IMG/VR virus record: IMGVR_UViG_3300031933_000215
Coordinates: 124,001 to 188,000 of that record
Source: a virus
Length of the DNA: 64,000 nt
Direction: 5' to 3' (one strand)
This document shows positions 52,325 through 60,591 of the stretch, piece by piece. The notes under the pieces are model-generated. The model saw nothing but the letters and a program-made list of their open reading frames with translations. It had not been told where the DNA came from and did not search any database. Both the position numbers and the translations under genes were made by a program. How positions within the stretch are numbered: position 1 is the first letter of the stretch; each line of letters opens with the position of its first letter.

Positions 52325-52732
52325 ATGGAGTTTACCATGCTGCACCGTATTGGATTACTCAGCGGTGTTGTGTTGTTGGCATTGGGTGGGTGTACCGTGC
52401 ACGTGGGGTACACCCCCAAACTTTACCTCGCCCAATCCGACCGTCTCCAAACGGATCTCGACACATCACCCACGTTTACCTTACAGAGCGAATCACGACC
52501 TGCAGTGATTCCCAATCCACCCACAACTAACGGTGGTTGTGTAATACCACCCAAACCACCAAAAGTTCCCATTCCCGAACCGCTTCAACTGGTTAACCCC
52601 ACGGTCGACAGTGATAAGAAAGTCACCGAGGTGCTGGCCAACCACGTCGTACTGCTGCGTGAGTTCATTGAAGCCGAACGGAAACGGGAACAAGAGTACC
52701 ACACCGCCCTGCGTGAAGCGTGTAATCCGTAA
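52325..52732 (+). CDS. Outer-membrane lipoprotein, second spanin-like pair
   Basis: A lipoprotein of 131-135 residues with signal 'MLHRIGLLSGVVLLALGGC' (lipobox LGGC). ATG 52337 has GGAG 6 bases upstream and gives a better signal than ATG 52325. After the Cys come a Pro-rich stretch ('CVIPPKPPKVPIPEPL') and a helical C-terminus ('HVVLLREFIEAERKREQEYH'). The 'C-x-x-P-P/K-P-P' element also occurs in the lipoprotein at 22096 ('CYVPKPPTM'), so the two may be distant homologues. An o-spanin role is inferred. Confidence 0.6.
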   Translation: MEFTMLHRIGLLSGVVLLALGGCTVHVGYTPKLYLAQSDRLQTDLDTSPTFTLQSESRPAVIPNPPTTNGGCVIPPKPPKVPIPEPLQLVNPTVDSDKKVTEVLANHVVLLREFIEAERKREQEYHTALREACNP

Positions 52733-52791
52733 ATATTACCATCGGGCGTTATGGTGTAGCAGGTTCACCATAAGAAAAGGATAACGTTGTT

Positions 52792-54279
52792 TTGACTGAT
52801 ACCAATGAAAACAAAGGTTTGGGATTGGTTCTGTATGCCGATGGCAGTTTCCTACCGCGTCGCGCGGGTTGGGGTCTGCATGGGTATACCTTCACCCCCG
52901 AACCGCTCGTGAAGAAACCCAAAGGTAAATTTCTACCAAGTGAAAAAGGATATTTGGAAACCAAAGAGTTGGATCAGACGGTCACGCCGGTTGTCTACAT
53001 TGACTGTTACGGTCGGGTTGAAACCAACCCCACCAACAACACCGCCGAGCTACAAGCCGTCATCGAGGCGATCCGACTGGCCATGCGGTATCCGGTCACG
53101 CACCTGCACATTATGTCCGACAGTGAATACGTGCGCAAAGGTCTGACCAAGTACGTGAATACATGGCAGAAGAACAACTGGACCAAATCCGACGGGCAAC
53201 CAGTGGCCAACCAAGACTACTGGAAAGAACTGTTGGATGTGGAGCGGGAATGGAAGGCCGCTGACCGGACCTTGGACCTCGTGTGGGTCAAAGGTCACTC
53301 TGGGGAACCCGGCAACGACGCAGCGGATGCGAACGCTAAAACCGCCAGCAAGTCTCAACGGCGCTATCGGTTTAAGGAAACCCCGGCCGAGGAGTACGCG
53401 GCCAAATTGCCGGACGCCAACCCCTTGATCATGAAGACACGGATGTTGTTCAACATGGGTGGGGACGGTACTACCGAACGGCCTGAGAGTAATACGTATT
53501 ACCTCTACCAGCTCGGTCGCATGCAAACCTATGGTGTGAAACAACATGACACTGTGATAGAGCGACACAATAAGAGCGATCTTTTGTTGGGCCGTCGAAT
53601 TGCAGATGCCACGTTTTGTGTCCTTCAAACCCCAGAACAGGACGAGTTTCTGGAGTCGTTGATGGAAATGCACAGCGACACACATAAAAAGGAAACCATC
53701 GAGCTGGCCGTAGCACGTTTGGACAATGCCTACAAAGCATCGGTTCAACAACGCCTGCGACAACTGGGTGGGATGAGTTTGATTGGACGCAAGGTTAATC
53801 ACAGCTTGGTGACCCCGCATGAGGATTTGGTCACCAAAACCTTAGACCCGCCCCGTTTGGCTCGGGAAGCTGTGAGTCAGTTTGCCATTCTTCAAGAGCG
53901 TCTGGAGAAACATCTGGCCGGGAAGTCCGGTCGGAGCGTTACCACCAAAGACATCACCGATGCATTTTATGCGGAGGAGAAAAATGGTAACAAAAAGACT
54001 AAGGTAAAACTTCATAAACACATTACGAACAACCTACCGTACATTGAAGTTCCGGTCGAGTTCAAAGACCAGAAACTGAACATTCGGTTGGTATTGGGTG
54101 TGGACATCCCGCAACGCAACCCACTGTCACGGATTGCTGAACTCAATCCCAAGGTCAGTGCGTTGGTCGTCGCAACAGGACCAGCGGCGTACTCGTTTGC
54201 GGTCGTGTTCGAAACGGACGACGGTAATGCCATCTACCAGTCGCCGTATACCCAGTTCGTTCTCCCGTTAACCAAATAA
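52792..54279 (+). CDS. RNase H1 domain protein with long C-terminal extension
   Basis: A 495-residue protein with a TTG start 10 bases after AAGGA. Residues 10-190 are a type 1 RNase H: Asp17 ('YADGSF'), Glu86 ('NNTAELQAV'), Asp110 ('IMSDSEYV') and His169/Asp176 ('VKGHSGEPGNDAAD') form the catalytic set, with a loop of about 35 residues inserted after the first strand. It would remove RNA from RNA-DNA hybrids, for example primers. Residues 190-495 are an extension with 'LYQLGRMQTYGVKQHDTVIE' and helical parts, not seen in bacterial RNase HI (about 155 residues) and of unknown role. Confidence 0.88.
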   Translation: MTDTNENKGLGLVLYADGSFLPRRAGWGLHGYTFTPEPLVKKPKGKFLPSEKGYLETKELDQTVTPVVYIDCYGRVETNPTNNTAELQAVIEAIRLAMRYPVTHLHIMSDSEYVRKGLTKYVNTWQKNNWTKSDGQPVANQDYWKELLDVEREWKAADRTLDLVWVKGHSGEPGNDAADANAKTASKSQRRYRFKETPAEEYAAKLPDANPLIMKTRMLFNMGGDGTTERPESNTYYLYQLGRMQTYGVKQHDTVIERHNKSDLLLGRRIADATFCVLQTPEQDEFLESLMEMHSDTHKKETIELAVARLDNAYKASVQQRLRQLGGMSLIGRKVNHSLVTPHEDLVTKTLDPPRLAREAVSQFAILQERLEKHLAGKSGRSVTTKDITDAFYAEEKNGNKKTKVKLHKHITNNLPYIEVPVEFKDQKLNIRLVLGVDIPQRNPLSRIAELNPKVSALVVATGPAAYSFAVVFETDDGNAIYQSPYTQFVLPLTK

Positions 54280-54296
54280 ACCCATAGGCACTTGTC

Positions 54297-54713
54297 ATGT
54301 CATCGAAACCTTCTGTAATAAGAGGATTCTACAACGTCCTTCTACATTTGTGGTTTTACCTCTGGTCCAATGCAAACGATCGATGCAAGCGCATGTTTGT
54401 ACTGTCATCCCTGTACGCACGACTCATGCGCTGCGACGAAGATGACCTGGAAGAACTCAAGGAGCTGAACGAAAACCTGGATCTCAGTAGAGACACCAGA
54501 GCTTTACGAACGCCTACGTTGTTCTCGACGTGGGTGTGGGGGAACACTTTACCGCTGGAACGTGTGAATCTTGACCGCGTGGATTCTTACGTGATGCGAT
54601 TGGTGAAGAAAACCCCGTGTTGGCTTTGGTATGCAGACCAAGAAACTCGCCGTAAAGACATTCAAGATCTGATCTTATACTGCGTGGAGCGAAAGACCAT
54701 GGCTGTGGGATGA
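54297..54713 (+). CDS. Small basic/helical protein, unknown
   Basis: A 138-residue protein: 'SVIRGFYNVLLHLWFYLWSN', 'LYARLMRCDEDDLEELKELN', 'LFSTWVWGNTLPLERVNLDR', 'TPCWLWYADQETRRKDIQDL'. Trp-rich with one amphipathic or weakly hydrophobic helix near the N-terminus. The N-terminal pattern resembles that of the incomplete gene at the window end ('QGILCYLFRNTLLWRKVNQF'). The ribosome site is weak. Ends before a bidirectional terminator. Function unknown. Confidence 0.55.
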   Translation: MSSKPSVIRGFYNVLLHLWFYLWSNANDRCKRMFVLSSLYARLMRCDEDDLEELKELNENLDLSRDTRALRTPTLFSTWVWGNTLPLERVNLDRVDSYVMRLVKKTPCWLWYADQETRRKDIQDLILYCVERKTMAVG

Positions 54714-54730
54714 ACGTTCGATGAAGACGT

Positions 54731-54767
54731 CATAAAGGACTCCCCTCGTGTGGGGAGTCCTCTTATG
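54731..54767. terminator. Bidirectional terminator
   Basis: GGACTCCCC/GGGGAGTCC with a 6-base loop, framed by CATAAA and TTATG, lies between convergent stops at 54713 and 54775. Confidence 0.88.
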
Positions 54768-54774
54768 TCGCAAA

Positions 54775-55632
54775 TCAGCCAATGCGAATCAGTGTCCGTT
54801 CCATGTGTTTCAGTGCGGTGGTGGTGTCGATGATTCGGGTCACCTGCACCGAATACCACTCCACCCAACGACCGGCCAATTCCAGCTCGTCGGCGAGGGC
54901 TTTCAGTACTTGCTTACTGACGTTGCCGCGTTTCTTGATGGCACCGAACAACGACTCGGCAATCTTCACCAACGCTTGGGTGTCTTTCTGGACGTCCTTG
55001 GGGTTGGCTTTGGCCCACCGGACCTTGTTCACTTGATTGATGTGCGTCATGGCTTCAACGCACTGTTTGTTGTTTTCAAACAACTCACCGAAGTTAGCCT
55101 CGTTACTGCGGTTGCCTTCGATGTGCCACCGAGCCTCGGCTTCGATGTGTTTATTCAGCAGGTCGCGATTCAAGGCCATGATGCCTTCCTCAACGCGTTT
55201 TTCGTCGAGGTTGTCCAGGTCGTTCAGGTAGTACGCAAAACGCTTCCGACAGGCTTTGAGGACGTTCTCACGGATGGCGATGAGCGCTTCGAGACGTTCG
55301 GTGTCCAATTCTTTGCAGTACTGGTGAAGATTCCCCGTAAACGCCACCGGTTTGGCCACACGCACGTCGGCAAAATCGGTATAATGGTTCTTGCGCAGGA
55401 TGCCGCTGATTGACATGGCGTTCAGACCTTCCGGGCGACTGAAGTCCCACGTGGTCATGAAACGGAACGCGTCCTTCAGGGCCGCACTGAGTTTGGGCAA
55501 ACGCTCAGACACCACCTTTCCGATGTCGGATACGGCGAATGCCTCGTTGGAAACGGTTTGACAAGATTCCACCAGACGCTGAATTTCCAGAGTCTCGATG
55601 GCTGGGATTTGTGGGTTGTTGATCTCGGACAT
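54775..55632 (-). CDS. Helical protein of unknown function
   Basis: A 285-residue, almost wholly helical protein: 'LPKLSAALKDAFRFMTTWDF', 'RENVLKACRKRFAYYLNDLD', 'VSKQVLKALADELELAGRWV', 'WYSVQVTRIIDTTTALKHME'. No signal peptide or catalytic motif. The helical repeat style resembles internal-head or scaffolding proteins, which would fit the jumbo-phage setting, but I have no family match. CTATGACAC on the minus strand upstream (near 55685) may belong to its promoter. Confidence 0.58.
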   Translation of the reverse strand: MSEINNPQIPAIETLEIQRLVESCQTVSNEAFAVSDIGKVVSERLPKLSAALKDAFRFMTTWDFSRPEGLNAMSISGILRKNHYTDFADVRVAKPVAFTGNLHQYCKELDTERLEALIAIRENVLKACRKRFAYYLNDLDNLDEKRVEEGIMALNRDLLNKHIEAEARWHIEGNRSNEANFGELFENNKQCVEAMTHINQVNKVRWAKANPKDVQKDTQALVKIAESLFGAIKKRGNVSKQVLKALADELELAGRWVEWYSVQVTRIIDTTTALKHMERTLIRIG

Positions 55633-55813
55633 AGTAAAACCTATTCAGCAGGTGGGTGGTGACGCGGGGTCACGAGTATTGTGTCATAGAATGTTCCCAT
55701 AATAAGAAGTTAACCCATGGCAGAAAAAACCACCTGAAGGCCCAATGAAGTGACTGTATGCTCACAGAAGCGCCTTTTCCTATTAACACTCAACCGGATA
55801 AGAAGCACTGTCT

Positions 55814-57274
55814 ATGTTTAACAAAGCATTTGCAAAACCACGGTTTCGACCAGCCATCAACGTTGGTTGTTTAATGGACGTTAGTACCGGTAAGTACGAG
55901 CGCGGGATTCACGGTGAGAACATCCTTAACGGGGGCATCTCCGGGATCACGGGGATCTGTGCTCGACCCAACAACTTCAAGACGGCGCTGGCGGTGTACT
56001 GCATGGCTATGCTCCGACGCTCGTGTCATCACTCGCACGCGATCACCTACGACTCTGAGGGGACACTGTATCCCGTAGGTCGTTTCACCGCCGTTTCCAA
56101 GAACGACGAGTACCTCTCTGAAATCGATTACACCGAAGACGAACAGTTCGCCTTCACGGACATCTCCCAGTACACCGGGGACGAGTTCTTTGACTTGTTC
56201 CGCAAGACCGTGAACGAGAAGACCAAGGATGAGAAATCCCATTTGGGTACCACCCCGTTTGTGGATATGCACGGCAAACCGCGCACTGCACTCTACCCGT
56301 CCGGTGGCATGATCGACTCCCTGTCGCGGATGACCGTGAAAGCGGTGGAAGACATCTACGACAAGAACGTCATTGGTGAGTCGGGCATGAACACCGAAGC
56401 CATGAACAACGGTCGGGCCAAGAAGCAGATGTTCAACCAACTACCGCAGATTTGTGCCCGTACCGGCACCTACCTGTTCCTGACCGCGCACGTAAAAGAC
56501 GTGATCAACATGGAGATGTACCCGACCGACAAACGGAACCTGTCTTACATGAAAAAGGACACGGTGCTCGAAGGTGTGTCCGGGGGGTTCTACTCGCTGC
56601 CCAACAACGTGTGGATGATCACCGCCAACAAGCCGCTGCAGAACAAAGACAAGATGCCGGAGTACCCGTGGGACAACTCCGAAGCCATGAAAGGTGACAC
56701 CGACCTCTCCATCCTCACCATGATGAACATTCGTGGGAAGAACGGGCTGTCTGGCTTCCCCATCGACATCATCGTGTCTCAATCCGAAGGGGTATTGGCC
56801 TCACTGTCCGAGTTCCATTATTGCAAGGACACCGACCGGTTTGGGCTGGGCGGTAACCTGCAGAACTATTACATGGAACTGCTTCCGGATGTGAAACTCA
56901 GTCGCACCACCGTGCGTCAGAAGCTGAACAAAGACTACCGCCTGCGTCGTGCGGTTCAGATCACGGCGGAACTGTTGCAGTTGATCCAGTTCCATCGCGA
57001 CATGGACCCGGGTCTGCTCTGTGACCCCAAGACCCTCTACGACGATCTGACTGCCATGGGGTACAACTGGGACACGCTGCTGGAAACTCGGGGGTATTGG
57101 GTGTTTGATGAAGAGCTCAAGGAACATCCACGGAAATACCTTTCCACAAAAGACCTGCTGGAGATGCGGATTGGTAAATACGTCCCGTGGTGGCTGAGCA
57201 AGGAAGAGAAAGCCAACCTGAAGATGGAGAAAGCGGCCGGCGCCAGTAAGGCGGAGGATAAATCAGCCGCATGA
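55814..57274 (+). CDS. UvsX/RecA-like recombinase
   Basis: A 486-residue P-loop ATPase. The Walker A element 'TGICARPNNFKTALAVYCMA' has the F-K-T/S ending of T4 UvsX ('FKS') rather than bacterial GKT. Further RecA-superfamily features are 'ICARTGTYLFLTAHVKDVIN' (core strand), 'GVSGGFYSLPNNVWMITANK' (the L1/L2 region position) and 'GLSGFPIDIIVSQSEGVLAS'. It would form filaments for strand exchange in recombination-dependent replication. The tail is Ala/Lys/Asp-rich like RecA C-termini. First gene of a plus-strand operon with 4-20 base spacing; AAGAAG precedes the ATG. Confidence 0.75.
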   Translation: MFNKAFAKPRFRPAINVGCLMDVSTGKYERGIHGENILNGGISGITGICARPNNFKTALAVYCMAMLRRSCHHSHAITYDSEGTLYPVGRFTAVSKNDEYLSEIDYTEDEQFAFTDISQYTGDEFFDLFRKTVNEKTKDEKSHLGTTPFVDMHGKPRTALYPSGGMIDSLSRMTVKAVEDIYDKNVIGESGMNTEAMNNGRAKKQMFNQLPQICARTGTYLFLTAHVKDVINMEMYPTDKRNLSYMKKDTVLEGVSGGFYSLPNNVWMITANKPLQNKDKMPEYPWDNSEAMKGDTDLSILTMMNIRGKNGLSGFPIDIIVSQSEGVLASLSEFHYCKDTDRFGLGGNLQNYYMELLPDVKLSRTTVRQKLNKDYRLRRAVQITAELLQLIQFHRDMDPGLLCDPKTLYDDLTAMGYNWDTLLETRGYWVFDEELKEHPRKYLSTKDLLEMRIGKYVPWWLSKEEKANLKMEKAAGASKAEDKSAA

Positions 57275-57633
57275 TTGTCTACACTTACCAGTTGGCACAC
57301 TGGCGGCGATTAGCCAAAACCGGTGTGCCACTGGTTGACACAACCGTGAAAACCGGCGAGCTGCGTCTCGCGCCTTCCTGGGACATGGTCATGGGAATCA
57401 AGCGCGGGACGATCACTGAGGCGGAGTACACCCGCCTTTACCAGGCTCGTTTGGACCACTGGTGGTTTCAAGATCCTTTATTCTGGGATGAGTTGCTGAC
57501 TCATCCCGTTTTGGCGTTCGGCTGCTACTGCCGAGCGGGGACGTTTTGCCACCGTCATTTATTAGTCGAGTTCTTAAAACGCGTCACCCACGTAGAGTAT
57601 CGTGGCGAGCTGACCGGGGAACACGACCCTTAA
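57271..57633 (+). CDS. DUF488-like small protein
   Basis: A 120-residue protein overlapping the recombinase stop (ATGA). 'MIVYTYQLAHWRRLAKTGVP' is followed by 'WDELLTHPVLAFGCYCRAGT' and 'FCHRHLLVEFLKR'. The 'C-x-C-x(4)-FCHR-x-L' element is characteristic of DUF488-type proteins common in phages and bacteria; their biochemical role is not settled. Translational coupling to the recombinase suggests a DNA-metabolism context. Confidence 0.65.
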   Translation: MIVYTYQLAHWRRLAKTGVPLVDTTVKTGELRLAPSWDMVMGIKRGTITEAEYTRLYQARLDHWWFQDPLFWDELLTHPVLAFGCYCRAGTFCHRHLLVEFLKRVTHVEYRGELTGEHDP

Positions 57634-57651
57634 CCACATTCGGAGTTTATC

Positions 57652-57960
57652 ATGCCGCACCGCAACCACACCATCCGCACCAAAGTGTTTTACCTGATCC
57701 GCTACCACGACGTGGAGCTGGCGGAATCGTTCCTGCGTCACTGCCAACACGCCAACGACCTGGAAGACATCAACGCCTTCTTTCACCGTACCCTGGCTCA
57801 GATGACACCGGACACCACCGCCATCCGTTCGGTACTGGAAACCAACATCACCGAAGAGCAGTGGCTGCAGCGGTTTGACCAGCACGTGCTGCCGTTCCTG
57901 CGTGAGCATCGATTCCCTCCACTGTCAGGTAAAAACGTTCCGTCGCTGTATTCAGAATAA
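57652..57960 (+). CDS. Small conserved-looking protein, unknown
   Basis: A 102-residue protein: 'TKVFYLIRYHDVELAESFLR', 'ANDLEDINAFFHRTLAQMTP', 'NITEEQWLQRFDQHVLPFLR'. Helical, without Cys or membrane segments. It lies 18 bases after the DUF488-like gene and 9 before the next, so it is part of the recombinase operon. No function can be read. Confidence 0.6.
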   Translation: MPHRNHTIRTKVFYLIRYHDVELAESFLRHCQHANDLEDINAFFHRTLAQMTPDTTAIRSVLETNITEEQWLQRFDQHVLPFLREHRFPPLSGKNVPSLYSE

Positions 57961-57969
57961 GGACATTCC

Positions 57970-58266
57970 ATGTCAATGGCAGAAGAGTTAGGTGTTCAAC
58001 CGGTCGTGGTGGCTGCGGCGTGTCGCGTGGGTGATGTCATGGTAGTCAGTGCCCGCCACTTCGATCTGTTGATGCATCAGCAAATCAAACAACTGGGCAT
58101 GACGAAAGACTTCCGGACCAAGGCCGAACAGGGGTTCATTGACCAGTTCGGGGAGTTCCTCGATCGGTTCGAGGCGTTGGAAGTAGCCAAGGCGGCCGGG
58201 CAGTTGAACGTCCGGCGTCCCAAAACGTTCCCTCAAGACCGGTTATTCAGCGAAGACATCTACTGA
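57970..58266 (+). CDS. Small protein, unknown
   Basis: A 98-residue protein: 'GVQPVVVAAACRVGDVMVVS', 'FDLLMHQQIKQLGMTKDFRT', 'EQGFIDQFGEFLDRFEALEV'. The opening 'ACRVGDVMVVSARHFD' recalls small phage proteins of unknown role that begin with 'AAIK..G.I..G.RH.D'; this may be such a protein. AGGACATT precedes the ATG. Operon partner of the recombinase. Confidence 0.6.
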   Translation: MSMAEELGVQPVVVAAACRVGDVMVVSARHFDLLMHQQIKQLGMTKDFRTKAEQGFIDQFGEFLDRFEALEVAKAAGQLNVRRPKTFPQDRLFSEDIY

Positions 58267-58321
58267 GCCCAGCGCGGGCTATTTTATGACAGAGCCCCCT
58301 AACACAAAGAGAGGTCATCGC

Positions 58322-58996
58322 ATGACACCCAGAGAAAAGGCCACGCAAGAATTGTTGTACTTCATCGACCGTTTCGCGCCCGGTTCCGAAAACCGGGCCA
58401 TTTATGAGAAGCGGCTGAACGCCATGTCGAACCGCGAGTTCGAAGCGTTCATTGAGCGGTTGGAATCAGGCAGTGAAACCCTGTCCTTGTTCATTCCGAA
58501 TCTGAGCGAGCACAAGCTCGACATCAACCGCAACTTCGAGATCGCCGAAGAGTTGGGTCACGAGTTCTACCAGCACTTGTACTTGACCGACCCCCAAACG
58601 GGTCAGGTGGTGAAAACCCCAGTCAAACACTTGGTGTTGATGTTGCCATTGCGTCGTCAGGCGCAGATGCTGTACAAGAAGATTTCCATACCGGAAAACA
58701 ACCGCGCTGTGGACGATCGTTCCGGCCAGCCCACCGGGCCGTCGAAAGGCGCCAGTATCTCGTACCCGGAACTGCAGGTAAACGCCGCCAAAGGTTTGGA
58801 CAACATGGTACTGGAGCTGATCAAGTACCGGGGTGGTGACACCCGGTCGTTCAACGCCATGAACCGCAGTATCATGGAAACCGGCGAAGCGTCAATGAAT
58901 GAAATCGATAGCGAAGGCGATACCACCGTAAAGTCTACTCAGACCCTCGACGTTATGCTGAAAGCCATGCACCTGAATAGCAATCTACGACAATAA
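58322..58996 (+). CDS. Conserved-looking phage protein, unknown
   Basis: A 224-residue protein; the start at 58322 lies 7 bases after AGAGAGG, and a longer frame to 58286 is unsupported. 'VKHLVLMLPLRRQAQMLYKK', 'DRSGQPTGPSKGASISYPEL' and 'MVLELIKYRGGDTRSFNAMN' look like strongly conserved blocks, ending 'TLDVMLKAMHLNSNLRQ'. The pattern suggests a subunit of a phage-specific complex (replication or transcription) rather than an enzyme, but I cannot assign it. Confidence 0.6.
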   Translation: MTPREKATQELLYFIDRFAPGSENRAIYEKRLNAMSNREFEAFIERLESGSETLSLFIPNLSEHKLDINRNFEIAEELGHEFYQHLYLTDPQTGQVVKTPVKHLVLMLPLRRQAQMLYKKISIPENNRAVDDRSGQPTGPSKGASISYPELQVNAAKGLDNMVLELIKYRGGDTRSFNAMNRSIMETGEASMNEIDSEGDTTVKSTQTLDVMLKAMHLNSNLRQ

Positions 58997-59005
58997 GGAA
59001 TCGCA

Positions 59006-59521
59006 ATGCTATCACTGTACGAAGAAGTCACTGTGGCCGTTACCGGCGCCATCGAAGAAGAGTTGAAGCTCCAACCGCGTGAGATGCACAATACGTTTTA
59101 CGCTTGGGCATTACGGTTGCGTCACGAGCACCGCATTTATTACATCAACGCGGACATGGCACGCGAACAACTGTGGGCCGAGCTGCGCCGGGACGAGAAA
59201 CTGCTTGACCTGATACTGCGTGCCAGCATCGGTTTTTACAACCGTTTGATGGACGATAACGGTGGCGACCACCGGTTTAGTTCGCAATGCACGACGTTGG
59301 CAAAAGGCATCAGCTCTGCAGTCAACAAAGCTGGGAGCGTTGCGGACGACACGTTCACAGAAAAAGTGCCCAAGCAGGAAACAGTGGCCAACTTGTTGCA
59401 GTCGGAAATCTGGTTGTGTTTCACCCTGTCGCTGGAGCGTTGCCTCACCCGTGTGATTCCCGGAAACCTACTCGAACCCCTGGTGGCACGAACGTCCGGG
59501 AGTAAAATAACGGAGGAATAA
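59006..59521 (+). CDS. Unknown protein
   Basis: A 171-residue protein: 'VTVAVTGAIEEELKLQPREM', 'FYAWALRLRHEHRIYYINAD', 'LDLILRASIGFYNRLMDDNG', 'TVANLLQSEIWLCFTLSLER'. Mostly helical; no motif recognised. It lies 9 bases after the preceding gene and 3 before the next, within the same operon. Confidence 0.58.
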   Translation: MLSLYEEVTVAVTGAIEEELKLQPREMHNTFYAWALRLRHEHRIYYINADMAREQLWAELRRDEKLLDLILRASIGFYNRLMDDNGGDHRFSSQCTTLAKGISSAVNKAGSVADDTFTEKVPKQETVANLLQSEIWLCFTLSLERCLTRVIPGNLLEPLVARTSGSKITEE

Positions 59522-59524
59522 CCC

Positions 59525-60235
59525 GTGCGTAAAATCTACATTGATTTGGACGGTCTGTTGGACACCCGACTGGGGACGGTGGCGAAGCTCAACCCCGAAG
59601 CGGCGATTCAGGTCATTCAGGGCGACCGTTATTGGGATCGGGAACACACGGACTGGCACGAACTGTCCAATGGGTACCTGAACAACGAGCAGTTCACCGA
59701 AGCCTGGGAACAGCGTGACAAGGAAACCCTGAGGGAATCCGTCATGACGTCGATCCTGGCGGTGCTGGGGCGGGTTCTGGCTGAGTACCACCAGAACATG
59801 AAAGAAGGCATGACAGCCGACGAGGTGGCGGTTGAAATCAACGTGGCCCCGTACCCGTTCGACGACGAGGAAATGGAGGAGCTGGCGGACATCCTTAAGA
59901 TGAACACGTACAAGGATCTCCCGGTGTTCTTCATCTCCCGTCCCTTGGACGAGCTCACCCCCGAATTCATCCGGGATAACTACGATGCCATGATCCTGTT
60001 TGATTTTCATCAATGGGTGCGCCACCACCACACGGCGTTGGTGAGGTGTCATTGTCGGGACGTGACGTTCATCATTCCCCGGTTGTTCGAGCGCAAACCC
60101 GAACGCCTGACGGACGAACAAAAGCGCGACGAGTTCGTGGCGTTCCGGTTGGGGTTCTTGGACCACTTGGAGCTGGAGTTCATCGACCCGTCGTGGTTCT
60201 CGATGTTCCGCCCATTGAACAAACCGCCCGAATAA
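59525..60235 (+). CDS. HAD-like or conserved phage protein, unknown
   Basis: A 236-residue protein with a GTG start after GGAGGAATAA. It opens 'MRKIYIDLDGLLDTRLGTVA', where 'IDLDG' resembles the HAD nucleophile motif DxDG, and has 'DLPVFFISRPLDELTPEF' later. The remaining HAD motifs (Lys and acidic pair) are not clear, so an active phosphatase is doubtful. Ends at a terminator, closing the recombinase operon. Confidence 0.58.
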   Translation: MRKIYIDLDGLLDTRLGTVAKLNPEAAIQVIQGDRYWDREHTDWHELSNGYLNNEQFTEAWEQRDKETLRESVMTSILAVLGRVLAEYHQNMKEGMTADEVAVEINVAPYPFDDEEMEELADILKMNTYKDLPVFFISRPLDELTPEFIRDNYDAMILFDFHQWVRHHHTALVRCHCRDVTFIIPRLFERKPERLTDEQKRDEFVAFRLGFLDHLELEFIDPSWFSMFRPLNKPPE

Positions 60236-60240
60236 TAAGT

Positions 60241-60258
60241 GCCGTCCTTCGGGACGGC
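60241..60258 (+). terminator. Terminator of the recombinase operon
   Basis: GCCGTCC/GGACGGC with a TTCG tetraloop followed by GTTTATG lies directly after the stop at 60235. Confidence 0.85.
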
Positions 60259-60361
60259 GTTTATGCCGTCTTCAATTCCAAGCAAACTGACGCCTATATC
60301 ACTCAGGTGGTATAACTCCAATCGAGTTAACCCTTATCACATTACTTTGAGGAAAAGTATC

Positions 60362-60535
60362 ATGATCATTAAAGTTGGCCCCGTAAGCTTCAACACCCGC
60401 AACAAGAAAATCAACTTGGATCGTCGGACCATCAAAGGTCAATCCGCCGCCAAACACGTCACCTACATTGCCGTGGGTGCCGCTGCAACCGCCGGTGTGG
60501 CCGCTGCGGTGAACTTCGTCAACCGTCAGTTTTAA
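60362..60535 (+). CDS. Small membrane-active or membrane protein, 57 aa
   Basis: ATG 60362 is preceded by GAGGA at 8 bases. The product starts 'MIIKVGPVSFNTRNKKINLD' with a basic segment, then a hydrophobic Ala/Val-rich helix ('VTYIAVGAAATAGVAAAVNF') and a short 'VNRQF' tail. It looks like a single-span small membrane protein. Upstream, CCTATATCACTCAGGTGGTATAACTCC may hold a promoter. Function unknown. Confidence 0.6.
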   Translation: MIIKVGPVSFNTRNKKINLDRRTIKGQSAAKHVTYIAVGAAATAGVAAAVNFVNRQF

Positions 60536-60591
60536 TCGTAGGGTTTGTCAATGATGTGCATTATACTCAATTCAAAAGAGGAGTGATGACC

